From: an uncultured Prevotellaceae bacterium | GTDB taxonomy: Bacteria; Bacteroidota; Bacteroidia; Bacteroidales; Bacteroidaceae | Reading direction: 5' to 3' | Assembly: GCA_902803455.1 (NCBI GenBank) | Contig: CADCQC010000188.1 | Span: 1-12,695, forward strand | Length of the DNA: 12,695 bases | Notes under the pieces: generated by a model | Seen by the model: only the letters and a program-made list of their open reading frames with translations | Database searches by the model: none | Told to the model about the DNA's origin: nothing | Position numbers and translations under genes: made by a program | Shown: positions 7,028 to 12,695 of the stretch, one piece after another | Layout: each line of letters opens with the position of its first letter | Position numbering within the stretch: the stretch's first letter is position 1

Positions 7028-8884
7028 TCATTTTTCATTTTTCATTTCCAATTTTTCAGCATGAAAAAATTGGAACACGATGTTGGCTTTTGCTTTTCCG
7101 ATGTTTTTTTCCAAATCTTCCAGTGATGCGTTTTTAATGTTTTTGACCGTTTTAAAGGTTTTCAGCAGACTTTCTTTTGTCTTAGGACCGATACCTTTAA
7201 TCTCGTCAAGTTCGGAATGTAGCGCATGTTTACTGCGTTTATCTCGATGGAAGGAGATGGCATACCGGTGCACTTCATCTTGTATTTTCGTGAGAATATG
7301 AAACAGTTCGCTGTCGGTTTTCATGCCGATGACCACGGGTGGAAATCCGAAGAGCAGTTCATTCGTGCGGTGCCGGTTGTCTTTTGCGAGTCCTGCGATA
7401 GGTATTTGCAGATGCAGTTCATCTTCCACCACTTGTCTGACGACTTCCATCTGTCCTTTTCCGCCGTCGGTGATGATGAGGTCGGGTAGGGGAGTGTTCT
7501 CCTCTTTCATTCTCATATATCTTCTTCTCACCACTTCTTTCATCGAGGCATAGTCGTCGGGTCCCGCCACGGTCTTGATGTTGTATTTCCGGTAATCTTT
7601 CTTGCTTGGTTTCATCCCCTTGAACACCACGCATCCTGCCACGGCATCTGTCCCGCTGATGTTGGAGTTGTCGAAGCATTCGATCTGGTAGGGCATTTTT
7701 GTGAGTTGCAGCGCCTCTTGCAGTTCATTCATCAGTCGTGTCTGCCGCTGTTCGGGATTCAGCTTTTCGGTTTGTTTCAACCGGTCAATCTTATATTGTT
7801 TGGCATTCATTTCCGACAGTTCCAGCAGATGTTTTTTATCCCCTCTTTGAGGAATGGTGAAGTCCACGCCTTCAAGTTTCCATTCGATTTCCATGGGTAG
7901 GATAATTTCTTTCGCGTCGCTGTTGAATCTTGATCTGATTTCTGGTATGGCCATGGCGAGCAGTTCTTCATCGCTTTCAGCCAGTTTTCTTTTGTATTCG
8001 ATGGTAAACGCCTGGTTGATGCTGCCGTTGGTGACGTGCAGATAGTTGATGAAGGCGGTTTGTTGATGCTCATCATTGATGATGCTGAAGACGTCGATGT
8101 TGTGCAGGCTATGGCTGACCACCTCGCTCTTGGCGCAATAACCTTCGATGAGGATGATTTGTTGTTTGATGTATTCTGCCTCCTCAAATTTCATGAGTTC
8201 TGCTTTCTGCATCATGAGTTGCGTCAGTTGGTTGAGGATTTCCCGTGTATTGCCTTTGAGGATTTCTTTTGCTTTACGGATGTTTTCTTGGTAATCTTCC
8301 CAACTTTGTTTTCCTACGCAGGGAGCGTCGCAGAGATGCAGGTGGTATTTCAGGCAGGTTTTATATTTACCCTCTTCGATTTTCTCCTTGGTCAGCGGCA
8401 GGTGACAGGCGCGGGGTTTGAAGAGTTTTTTGATGAGATCCATCACGGCGATCATGGGTCCCATGTTGCTGTATGGTCCGTAGTAGGTTCCCCATTTCCG
8501 GTTGATGTTTCTCGTCTTGAAGATGCGTGGATAGGGTTCGTTGGTGACGCAGATGCTGGGATAGGTTTTGCCGTCTTTGAGCAGCACGTTATACCGTGGT
8601 TTATATTTTTTGATCAGACTGTTTTCCAGCAGCAGTGCGTCTTCTTCCGATTTCACCACGGTGTAGGTGATATCGCATATTTTGCTCACCAGCACTTTTG
8701 TCTTGAATCGGTCTACTTCTTTATGGAAATAGGATGCCACCCGTTTTTTGAGGTTTTTTGCTTTGCCGACGTAGATGATGGTTCCGTTCTCATCCCAATA
8801 TTGGTAACTGCCCGGTTGTTCCGGCATATTGGCGACGATGTTTTTGAGATGCTGTAGGCGTTGTTGTTTCTCCTCGTTTTTCAT
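7028..8884 (-). CDS. uvrC: Excinuclease ABC subunit UvrC
   Basis: This 618-residue nuclease makes both incisions around bulky DNA lesions together with UvrA and UvrB. The N-terminal GIY-YIG domain (about 20-100) begins at PGSYQYW and includes YVGKAKNLKKR. Four cysteines, C160, C177, C185 and C189, match the [4Fe-4S] cluster ligands described for E. coli UvrC. The UVR domain that contacts UvrB covers about 212-250. The RNase H-like 5'-incision domain carries D405 in CFDNSN, D473 in TDGGKGQ and H546 in SFHRDKR. A tandem helix-hairpin-helix (about 557-605) starts at LDEIKGIGPKTKE. All catalytic parts are present, so the protein should be active. It lies between apt and dtd. No clear promoter or terminator of its own is visible, and a parS site sits 20 bases upstream of its start codon. 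Confidence 0.97.
   Translation of the reverse strand: MKNEEKQQRLQHLKNIVANMPEQPGSYQYWDENGTIIYVGKAKNLKKRVASYFHKEVDRFKTKVLVSKICDITYTVVKSEEDALLLENSLIKKYKPRYNVLLKDGKTYPSICVTNEPYPRIFKTRNINRKWGTYYGPYSNMGPMIAVMDLIKKLFKPRACHLPLTKEKIEEGKYKTCLKYHLHLCDAPCVGKQSWEDYQENIRKAKEILKGNTREILNQLTQLMMQKAELMKFEEAEYIKQQIILIEGYCAKSEVVSHSLHNIDVFSIINDEHQQTAFINYLHVTNGSINQAFTIEYKRKLAESDEELLAMAIPEIRSRFNSDAKEIILPMEIEWKLEGVDFTIPQRGDKKHLLELSEMNAKQYKIDRLKQTEKLNPEQRQTRLMNELQEALQLTKMPYQIECFDNSNISGTDAVAGCVVFKGMKPSKKDYRKYNIKTVAGPDDYASMKEVVRRRYMRMKEENTPLPDLIITDGGKGQMEVVRQVVEDELHLQIPIAGLAKDNRHRTNELLFGFPPVVIGMKTDSELFHILTKIQDEVHRYAISFHRDKRSKHALHSELDEIKGIGPKTKESLLKTFKTVKNIKNASLEDLEKNIGKAKANIVFQFFHAEKLEMKNEK
7046..7075. repeat. Inverted repeat at the 3' end of uvrC
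   Basis: A perfect 11-bp inverted repeat (TTCCAATTTTT, 7046-7056, with 7065-7075) surrounds an 8-base loop and lies in the last codons of uvrC. It lacks a following T-run in the uvrC direction, so it is not an obvious intrinsic terminator. It could protect the mRNA 3' end or simply reflect A/T-rich codons. Confidence 0.4.
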
Positions 8885-8904
8885 AGTTGTCAGGCTTGTG
8901 TCTT

Positions 8905-8920
8905 TGTTTCACGTGAAACG
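8905..8920. other. parS (ParB-binding) site in the uvrC leader
   Basis: TGTTTCACGTGAAACG differs from the chromosomal parS consensus TGTTTCACGTGAAACA only at the last base. The 14-bp palindrome GTTTCACGTGAAAC is perfect. It lies between the apt terminator and the uvrC start codon. ParB nucleates on such sites to organise the origin region for segregation. The function is inferred from motif identity. Confidence 0.88.
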
Positions 8921-8940
8921 GGTGCAGGTGGTGGTGCAGG

Positions 8941-9018
8941 TAAAAAACATCCTGGGAAGGCGGAGGTGTTCTTTGCCGGCCGTATATGGTCAGTGTGAAC
9001 AATGGCCTTCCCAGGATG
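8941..9018 (-). terminator. Intrinsic terminator of apt with a long loop
   Basis: Starting 5 bases after the apt stop, a perfect 14-bp GC-rich stem (9018-9005 pairing with 8961-8948) is followed on the minus strand by TTTTTTA (8947-8941). This is a standard terminator tail, and it works only in the apt direction. The 43-base loop (8962-9004) is much longer than usual. It contains a possible inner stem, TGTTC (8967-8971) with GAACA (8997-9001). Confidence 0.82.
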
Positions 9019-9023
9019 ATGGA

Positions 9024-9554
9024 TTAGAGTTCCATGAGGGTGGTGATGTCCACTTCGTTTCCGAAGGCTTCTCTTCCGTTGAGTCCCTCGTTGACGAGTT
9101 CGATGAGGAAGTTCATGTAGACCTGTTTGGGATTGAACTTCTTGACCAGGTTGAGGGCGGCTTTCATGGTGCCTCCCGTGGCGAGCAGGTCATCATGCAG
9201 GAGCACCACGTCGTCTGAGGTGATGGCGTCCTCATGTATCTCGATGGTGTCTTCACCATACTCTTTGGTGTAGGTCTCCTGCACGGTCTTGGCAGGCAAC
9301 TTACCCGGTTTGCGGCACAGTACGACACCTGCGCCGAGTTTCACTGCCAGGGCGGAGGCCATGACGAATCCTCGGCTCTCGATGCCCACGATCTTGGTGA
9401 TGCCTTTGTCCTTGTAGAGCTCGTAGAGCTCATCGAGCATGATGTGTAGACACTCGGCGTCCTTGAACAGGGTGGTGACGTCTCTGAAATTGACTCCTTT
9501 GACGGGGAAGTCTGGAATGCACCTGAGGTGCTCAATCAGCGTTTGGTTATTCAT
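9024..9554 (-). CDS. apt: Adenine phosphoribosyltransferase
   Basis: This 176-residue salvage enzyme converts adenine and PRPP to AMP and pyrophosphate in the cytoplasm. The PRPP-binding loop VLLHDDLLATGGT is at residues 117-129, and the family motif IESRGF is at 59-63 onward. The flexible-loop region around RKPGKLPAKT (81-90) is also typical of Apt. The length matches bacterial Apt. The start MNNQTLIEHLRCIPDFP fits the family. It is 70 bases downstream of mnmG, in a gap that contains a perfect parS site. A near-match to the -7 box (TAATTTCG, minus strand 9605-9598) lies just upstream of that parS, but no -33 element goes with it. Apt may be co-transcribed with mnmG, and it ends at its own strong terminator. 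Confidence 0.97.
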   Translation of the reverse strand: MNNQTLIEHLRCIPDFPVKGVNFRDVTTLFKDAECLHIMLDELYELYKDKGITKIVGIESRGFVMASALAVKLGAGVVLCRKPGKLPAKTVQETYTKEYGEDTIEIHEDAITSDDVVLLHDDLLATGGTMKAALNLVKKFNPKQVYMNFLIELVNEGLNGREAFGNEVDITTLMEL

Positions 9555-9578
9555 ATTTTTATGTGTTTGGTGTTGATG

Positions 9579-9594
9579 TGTTTCACGTGAAACA
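9579..9594. other. Perfect parS (ParB-binding) site between mnmG and apt
   Basis: TGTTTCACGTGAAACA is a perfect 16-bp palindrome identical to the widely conserved bacterial parS consensus. It lies in the 70-base mnmG-apt gap. Its centre is 674 bp from that of the copy at 8905-8920. Clustered parS sites normally mark the origin-proximal region. The match is seen directly; ParB binding is inferred. Confidence 0.92.
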
Positions 9595-9624
9595 ATACGA
9601 AATTAATAAAATTCTTTTACATTT

Positions 9625-11538
9625 TTATCTACCCATCAGAACCAGCATGGCATTGATGTCACTGGGTGACACGCCAGGTATCCTACTGGCCTGGGCCAAC
9701 GTCTCGGGATTGATGCGCGCCAGTTTCTGCCGTGCCTCGATGGAGATCTGGGTCATGTTCATATAGTCGAAATGTCCTTTGATCTTGATGTCTTCCAGGC
9801 GCCGCATCTTGTCAGCGATGACACGCTCACGGTCGATATATCCCTTGTATTTCATGAGCACCTCGGCGGCCTCGGTGATCTCTTCCTTTCTGTTGGGGAG
9901 GGTCTCGATGGTTTCTTTCAGCCGCGGCACCATCTCCATGAGAGCAGTCATGTCGACTTGCGGACGTCCCAACAGATCGACGGCCTTGCAGCCATAGTGG
10001 AGTGGGGTAGTGCCCAGGTGCTCGAGCATGCCGTTCACATCCTTGGGATGGATGGCCGTCTGCTGACAGATCTGGAGGATTCTCTGGATGCCTTCCTTTT
10101 TCTCCAGCCACCAGTCATACCGCTCTCTGGTGGCCAGTCCCAACTCATAGGCTCTCTCGGTGAGACGTGCGTCGGCATCATCCTGCCGCAACAAGATACG
10201 GTATTCTGCGCGTGAGGTGAACATACGGTAAGGTTCGTCCACACCTTTTGTGACGAGGTCATCGATCAGCACGCCGATATAGCTCTCGTCGCGTTGCATG
10301 AGAAAGGGCTGTCCACCGCCACACAGGAGGGCGGCATTGATACCCGCCACGGTGCCCTGTCCTCCTGCCTCCTCATAACCGGTTGTGCCGTTCACCTGAC
10401 CTGCCATGAACAGATGGGCGATCACCTTCGACTCCAGAGAGTGCTTCAGTTGGGTGGGGTCAAAAAAGTCATATTCGATGGCATAGCCCGGACGGTATAC
10501 TTTCAGGTCGCGGAAGGCGGGAATCCTGCGCAGCGCCTCGATCTGCACATCCATCGGCATACTGGATGAGAATCCGTTGAGATACATCTCGTTGGTATTC
10601 TCTCCCTCTGGTTCCAGAAAGAGCATGTGCTGTGTGCGGTCGGGGAAGGTCACCAGTTTGGTCTCTATCGACGGACAGTATCGCGGTCCGATACTTTGTA
10701 TCTGTCCATTATAAAGTGGTGAGTCAGCCAGTCCGCTCAAGAGCACTTGATGCACCTCCGGGTTGGTATAGCAGATCCAACAGGTGAGTTGTTGGAGTGG
10801 CCGTGGTTTGCTGATGAAACTGAATTGGTGGAAATCGTGCTCGCCGTCTTGCACCTCGAGGTCTTCGAAGTGCACCGACCGCTTGTCGATTCTCACGGGG
10901 GTGCCGGTCTTCATTCTCGCCGTGGTGATGCCGTGTCGGGTGATGCTCTCTGTGAGTTTGGCGACGGCAGGTTCCGCAATGCGTCCACCAGCCACTTGTT
11001 TGCGCCCGATGTGCAATAGTCCGTTGAGAAAGGTGCCGGCGGTGATGATGACGCAGTTGGCACGGATCTCCATGCCCCAGATGGTGGTCACCCCGACAGC
11101 GGTACCCTCTTCCACGATAAGCCCATCCACCTGGTCTTGCAAGATATCCAGATGAGGTGTGCTGTCGAGCACCTCGCGCCATTTCCAGATAAATTTGCCT
11201 CTGTCACATTGCGCCCTGGGACTCCACACGGCAGGTCCCTTCGACCGGTTGAGCATGCGGAATTGGATGGCGGTGGCATCGGTGACGATACCCATCTGTC
11301 CGCCCAAAGCATCGATCTCTCGCACAATCTGTCCTTTGGCGATGCCACCCACGGCGGGGTTGCAACTCATCTGGGCAATTTTGTTCATGTCCATGGTCAC
11401 GAGCAAGGTGGCGGCACCCATATTGGCGGCTGCCGTGGCGGCCTCACATCCAGCGTGGCCACCGCCCACGACCACTACATCGTAATGCAATCTGTAGCTC
11501 ATCTTTTGTGGTTGATGGTTGGGAAAGAACGTTGCCAT
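9625..11538 (-). CDS. mnmG: tRNA uridine-5-carboxymethylaminomethyl modification enzyme MnmG
   Basis: This 637-residue FAD protein works with MnmE to build the cmnm5 group on the wobble uridine of several tRNAs. The dinucleotide-binding motif GGGHAGCEAA begins at residue 25. SCNPAVGGIAKG is at 58-69 and KGPAVWSPRAQ at 100-110. The family signature GPRYCPSIE is at 284-292, with its conserved Cys at 288. GQVNGTTGYEEAGGQG is at 380-395. The C-terminal domain (about 440-637) is the MnmE- and tRNA-binding part. The listed start gives 12 residues more than the usual N-terminus. The alternative Met13 (11502) would give MSYRLHYDVVVVGGG, closer to homologues, and the first ATG sits in a small hairpin. 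E. coli MnmG has 629 residues. The gene is divergent from sdhC and next to parS. Confidence 0.96.
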   Translation of the reverse strand: MATFFPNHQPQKMSYRLHYDVVVVGGGHAGCEAATAAANMGAATLLVTMDMNKIAQMSCNPAVGGIAKGQIVREIDALGGQMGIVTDATAIQFRMLNRSKGPAVWSPRAQCDRGKFIWKWREVLDSTPHLDILQDQVDGLIVEEGTAVGVTTIWGMEIRANCVIITAGTFLNGLLHIGRKQVAGGRIAEPAVAKLTESITRHGITTARMKTGTPVRIDKRSVHFEDLEVQDGEHDFHQFSFISKPRPLQQLTCWICYTNPEVHQVLLSGLADSPLYNGQIQSIGPRYCPSIETKLVTFPDRTQHMLFLEPEGENTNEMYLNGFSSSMPMDVQIEALRRIPAFRDLKVYRPGYAIEYDFFDPTQLKHSLESKVIAHLFMAGQVNGTTGYEEAGGQGTVAGINAALLCGGGQPFLMQRDESYIGVLIDDLVTKGVDEPYRMFTSRAEYRILLRQDDADARLTERAYELGLATRERYDWWLEKKEGIQRILQICQQTAIHPKDVNGMLEHLGTTPLHYGCKAVDLLGRPQVDMTALMEMVPRLKETIETLPNRKEEITEAAEVLMKYKGYIDRERVIADKMRRLEDIKIKGHFDYMNMTQISIEARQKLARINPETLAQASRIPGVSPSDINAMLVLMGR

Positions 11539-11550
11539 TTATTCGGCAAC
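11531..11550 (-). promoter_or_regulatory. Hairpin over the first ATG of mnmG
   Basis: GTTGCC and GGCAAC (11550-11545 with 11536-11531, minus strand) form a 6-bp stem around an 8-base loop that contains part of the first ATG (11538-11536). In the transcript this could hide that start and favour Met13 at 11502, or it could control translation. The repeat is visible; its role is a guess. Confidence 0.35.
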
Positions 11551-11564
11551 ACTTTATTCATCGG

Positions 11565-11572
11565 CAAAAGTA
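11565..11572 (-). promoter_or_regulatory. -7 box of the mnmG promoter
   Basis: On the minus strand, TACTTTTG matches TAnnTTTG exactly, 26 bases before the first mnmG ATG. No TTTG is present 19 bases further upstream, so the -33 element is weak or absent. It is the only good candidate between mnmG and sdhC on this strand. Confidence 0.5.
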
Positions 11573-11603
11573 AGCATAATAATCCGATTTTTTATTAAAT
11601 AAA

Positions 11604-11634
11604 TTTGAATTATCATAAAAATATATTATTTTTG
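11604..11634 (+). promoter_or_regulatory. Promoter of the sdhC operon
   Basis: TTTG (11604-11607), 19 bases and TATTTTTG (11627-11634) fit the Bacteroidota consensus exactly. Transcription should start near 11640, giving a leader of about 130 bases before the sdhC ATG. That is long compared with the other genes here. Confidence 0.82.
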
Positions 11635-11656
11635 CAATCTAAAAGTGGTCTTTCAC

Positions 11657-11685
11657 ATACCTATTTTAAGGTATTTATGGCCTTA
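11657..11685 (+). promoter_or_regulatory. Two overlapping hairpins in the sdhC leader
   Basis: ATACC (11657-11661) can pair with GGTAT (11670-11674), or TAAGG (11667-11671) with CCTTA (11681-11685). The two 5-bp stems share bases and exclude each other. They lie about 20 bases after the predicted transcription start. The stems are short and A/T-rich, so a regulatory role is speculative. The rest of the leader (11686-11771) is A/T-rich with no further structure that I can see. Confidence 0.3.
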
Positions 11686-11771
11686 TTAACCCCTTCAGAA
11701 ATACTATAACAGAGAATCAAACCAGGACTTCTATTTTTTATCATTTTTAAATAATTAAATTTCAATCATTT

Positions 11772-12458
11772 ATGTGGTTATTAAATTCTTCTATCGGTAG
11801 GAAGGTGGTGATGTCGGTCACTGGCGTTGCCCTTATCCTCTTCCTGACGTTCCACTGCTGTATGAACGTTGCGGCGTTGTTCTCAGGAGAAGCCTATAAC
11901 ACGATCTGTGAGCTGCTGGGTGCCAACTGGTATGCCATAGTAGCTACGCTCGGTTTGGCTGCTCTTGCTGTGATTCACATCGTCTTTGCTTTCATACTCA
12001 CGGCGCAAAACCGCCGTGCTCGTGGAAATGAGCGCTATGCAGTCACCGATAAACCAGCCAAGGTGGAGTGGGCATCACAAAACATGTTGGTGCTTGGTAT
12101 CATCATCTTGTTGGGACTGCTGCTGCACTTGTTCAATTTCTGGTACAACATGATGTTTGCAGAACTCATGGATCTGGACGTGAATCCTGGTCCAACAGAT
12201 GGTTTTGGATGGATCATCGCCACCTTCTCCAATCCTGTCTATGTGGTCCTCTACATCATCTGGCTGGTGGCCATCTGGTTCCATCTCACCCATGGCTTCT
12301 GGAGTGCCATGCAGACTTTCGGATGGAGTGGCAAGATATGGTTCAACCGCTGGAGAATCATCGGTCTTGTCTATGTGACCATCCTGATGGCTTGCTTCCT
12401 CATTGTGGTGCTGGCATTCTTCTTCAAGATTGCTCCAAGCCTCTGCTGCACCTTATAA
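11772..12458 (+). CDS. sdhC: Succinate dehydrogenase/fumarate reductase cytochrome b558 subunit
   Basis: This 228-residue integral membrane protein anchors the SdhA/SdhB (or FrdA/FrdB) catalytic subunits and passes electrons between menaquinone and the iron-sulfur subunit through haem b. Five membrane helices are visible at about 15-37, 55-78, 103-125, 153-178 and 196-220. This is the single-subunit b558 layout of the Wolinella/Bacteroides type, and no separate SdhD is expected. Likely haem ligands are H28, H69, H119 and H171, one in each of helices I, II, III/IV and the following helix; H174 is also conserved-looking. In Bacteroidales the complex usually works as a fumarate reductase during anaerobic growth, giving succinate. 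The sdhA gene follows after 37 bases. A strong promoter and a long leader precede it. Confidence 0.93.
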   Translation: MWLLNSSIGRKVVMSVTGVALILFLTFHCCMNVAALFSGEAYNTICELLGANWYAIVATLGLAALAVIHIVFAFILTAQNRRARGNERYAVTDKPAKVEWASQNMLVLGIIILLGLLLHLFNFWYNMMFAELMDLDVNPGPTDGFGWIIATFSNPVYVVLYIIWLVAIWFHLTHGFWSAMQTFGWSGKIWFNRWRIIGLVYVTILMACFLIVVLAFFFKIAPSLCCTL

Positions 12459-12495
12459 CTTAAATCTTCAACATTGACTTAAATCTCGATTGATC

Positions 12496-12695
12496 ATGAC
12501 TAAGAAAATAGATTCAAGAATTCCTGAAGGACCAGTAGCAGAGAAATGGACCAACTACAAGGCCCATCAGCGTTTGGTGAACCCGAAGAACAAGTTGAAG
12601 CTCGATGTGATCGTGGTAGGTACAGGTCTGGCAGGTGCCAGTGCTGCTGCCAGTCTTGGCGAGATGGGCTTCAATGTCATCAACCTCTGTATACA
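12496..12695 (+). CDS. sdhA: Succinate dehydrogenase/fumarate reductase flavoprotein subunit, N-terminal part (cut by window end)
   Basis: Only the first 66 codons are present; the frame is open to the end of the window. The N-terminus begins MTKKIDSRIPEGPVAEKW. The FAD dinucleotide-binding motif VVGTGLAGASAAASLGEMG starts at about residue 41. This N-terminal extension before the Rossmann fold is typical of the flavoprotein that pairs with the b558 anchor. The full protein should be about 640-660 residues and carry covalent FAD. It lies 37 bases after sdhC in the same direction, which is the usual sdhCAB order, so the iron-sulfur subunit is expected just beyond the window. Confidence 0.92.
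   Translation, partial: MTKKIDSRIPEGPVAEKWTNYKAHQRLVNPKNKLKLDVIVVGTGLAGASAAASLGEMGFNVINLCI

Noticed and set aside
8036..8857. A 273-codon open frame on the plus strand, opposite uvrC
   Set aside because: It is wholly antisense to a clearly functional uvrC. Its translation is rich in Phe, Val, Asp and His with no recognisable domain, as expected for a frame opposite a Lys/Glu-rich gene.
8885..9624. Replication origin (oriC) next to parS
   Set aside because: No cluster of DnaA boxes (TTATNCACA) and no A/T-rich unwinding element were seen here. parS suggests the origin is near, not inside the window.
9772..10215. Plus-strand frames opposite mnmG and apt, including one of 147 codons
   Set aside because: They are mirror frames of well-conserved genes in GC-richer sequence, where stop codons are rare. 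They have no promoter and no family resemblance.
1..12695. Mobile elements, CRISPR arrays, tRNA or rRNA genes, defence or secondary-metabolite systems
   Set aside because: Every long frame is explained by a conserved housekeeping gene, the gaps are at most about 235 bases, and no terminal repeats, spacer arrays or cloverleaf sequences were seen.

Overview
The window looks like a chromosomal housekeeping segment from a member of the Bacteroidota, most likely a Prevotella-like member of the Bacteroidales. The grounds are: promoters of the form TTTG-N19-TAnnTTTG, A/T-rich leaders with no Shine-Dalgarno sequence, a five-helix b558-type succinate dehydrogenase/fumarate reductase anchor, and the sequence flavour of PolA, MnmG and UvrC. 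The genus is an inference. No phage, insertion sequence, CRISPR array, tRNA or rRNA was seen, and there is no gene-free stretch longer than about 235 bases.

Layout. Positions 20-4039 (minus) hold ychF and polA. Positions 4118-5098 (plus) hold a long-chain polyprenyl diphosphate synthase, which ends at a 17-bp bidirectional terminator. Positions 5174-6894 (minus) are a compact dtd / MazG-like / deoC operon with its own promoter. Positions 7028-8884 (minus) are uvrC, 9024-9554 (minus) apt with a long-looped terminator, and 9625-11538 (minus) mnmG. A divergent intergenic region then leads to sdhC (11772-12458, plus) and the first 66 codons of sdhA/frdA, cut by the window end.

The genes cover replication and repair (polA, uvrC), translation quality and tRNA modification (ychF, dtd, mnmG), nucleotide salvage and house-cleaning (apt, MazG-like, deoC), and menaquinone-linked anaerobic respiration. 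The polyprenyl synthase would make the quinone side chain, and the SdhCAB/FrdCAB complex would use that quinone.

I did not find a new enzymatic system. The most interesting signal is non-coding: two near-perfect 16-bp parS (ParB-binding) palindromes flank apt, at 8905-8920 and 9579-9594, and a third, weaker copy lies inside the polyprenyl synthase gene at 5022-5037. With mnmG next door this suggests a centromere-like region, probably near the replication origin. Second is a textbook beta-clamp-binding pentapeptide, QLDLF, in the linker between the 5'-nuclease and 3'-exonuclease domains of PolA. Smaller observations concern leader hairpins of sdhC and mnmG, the unusual apt terminator, and a uvrC leader that contains parS but no recognisable promoter.
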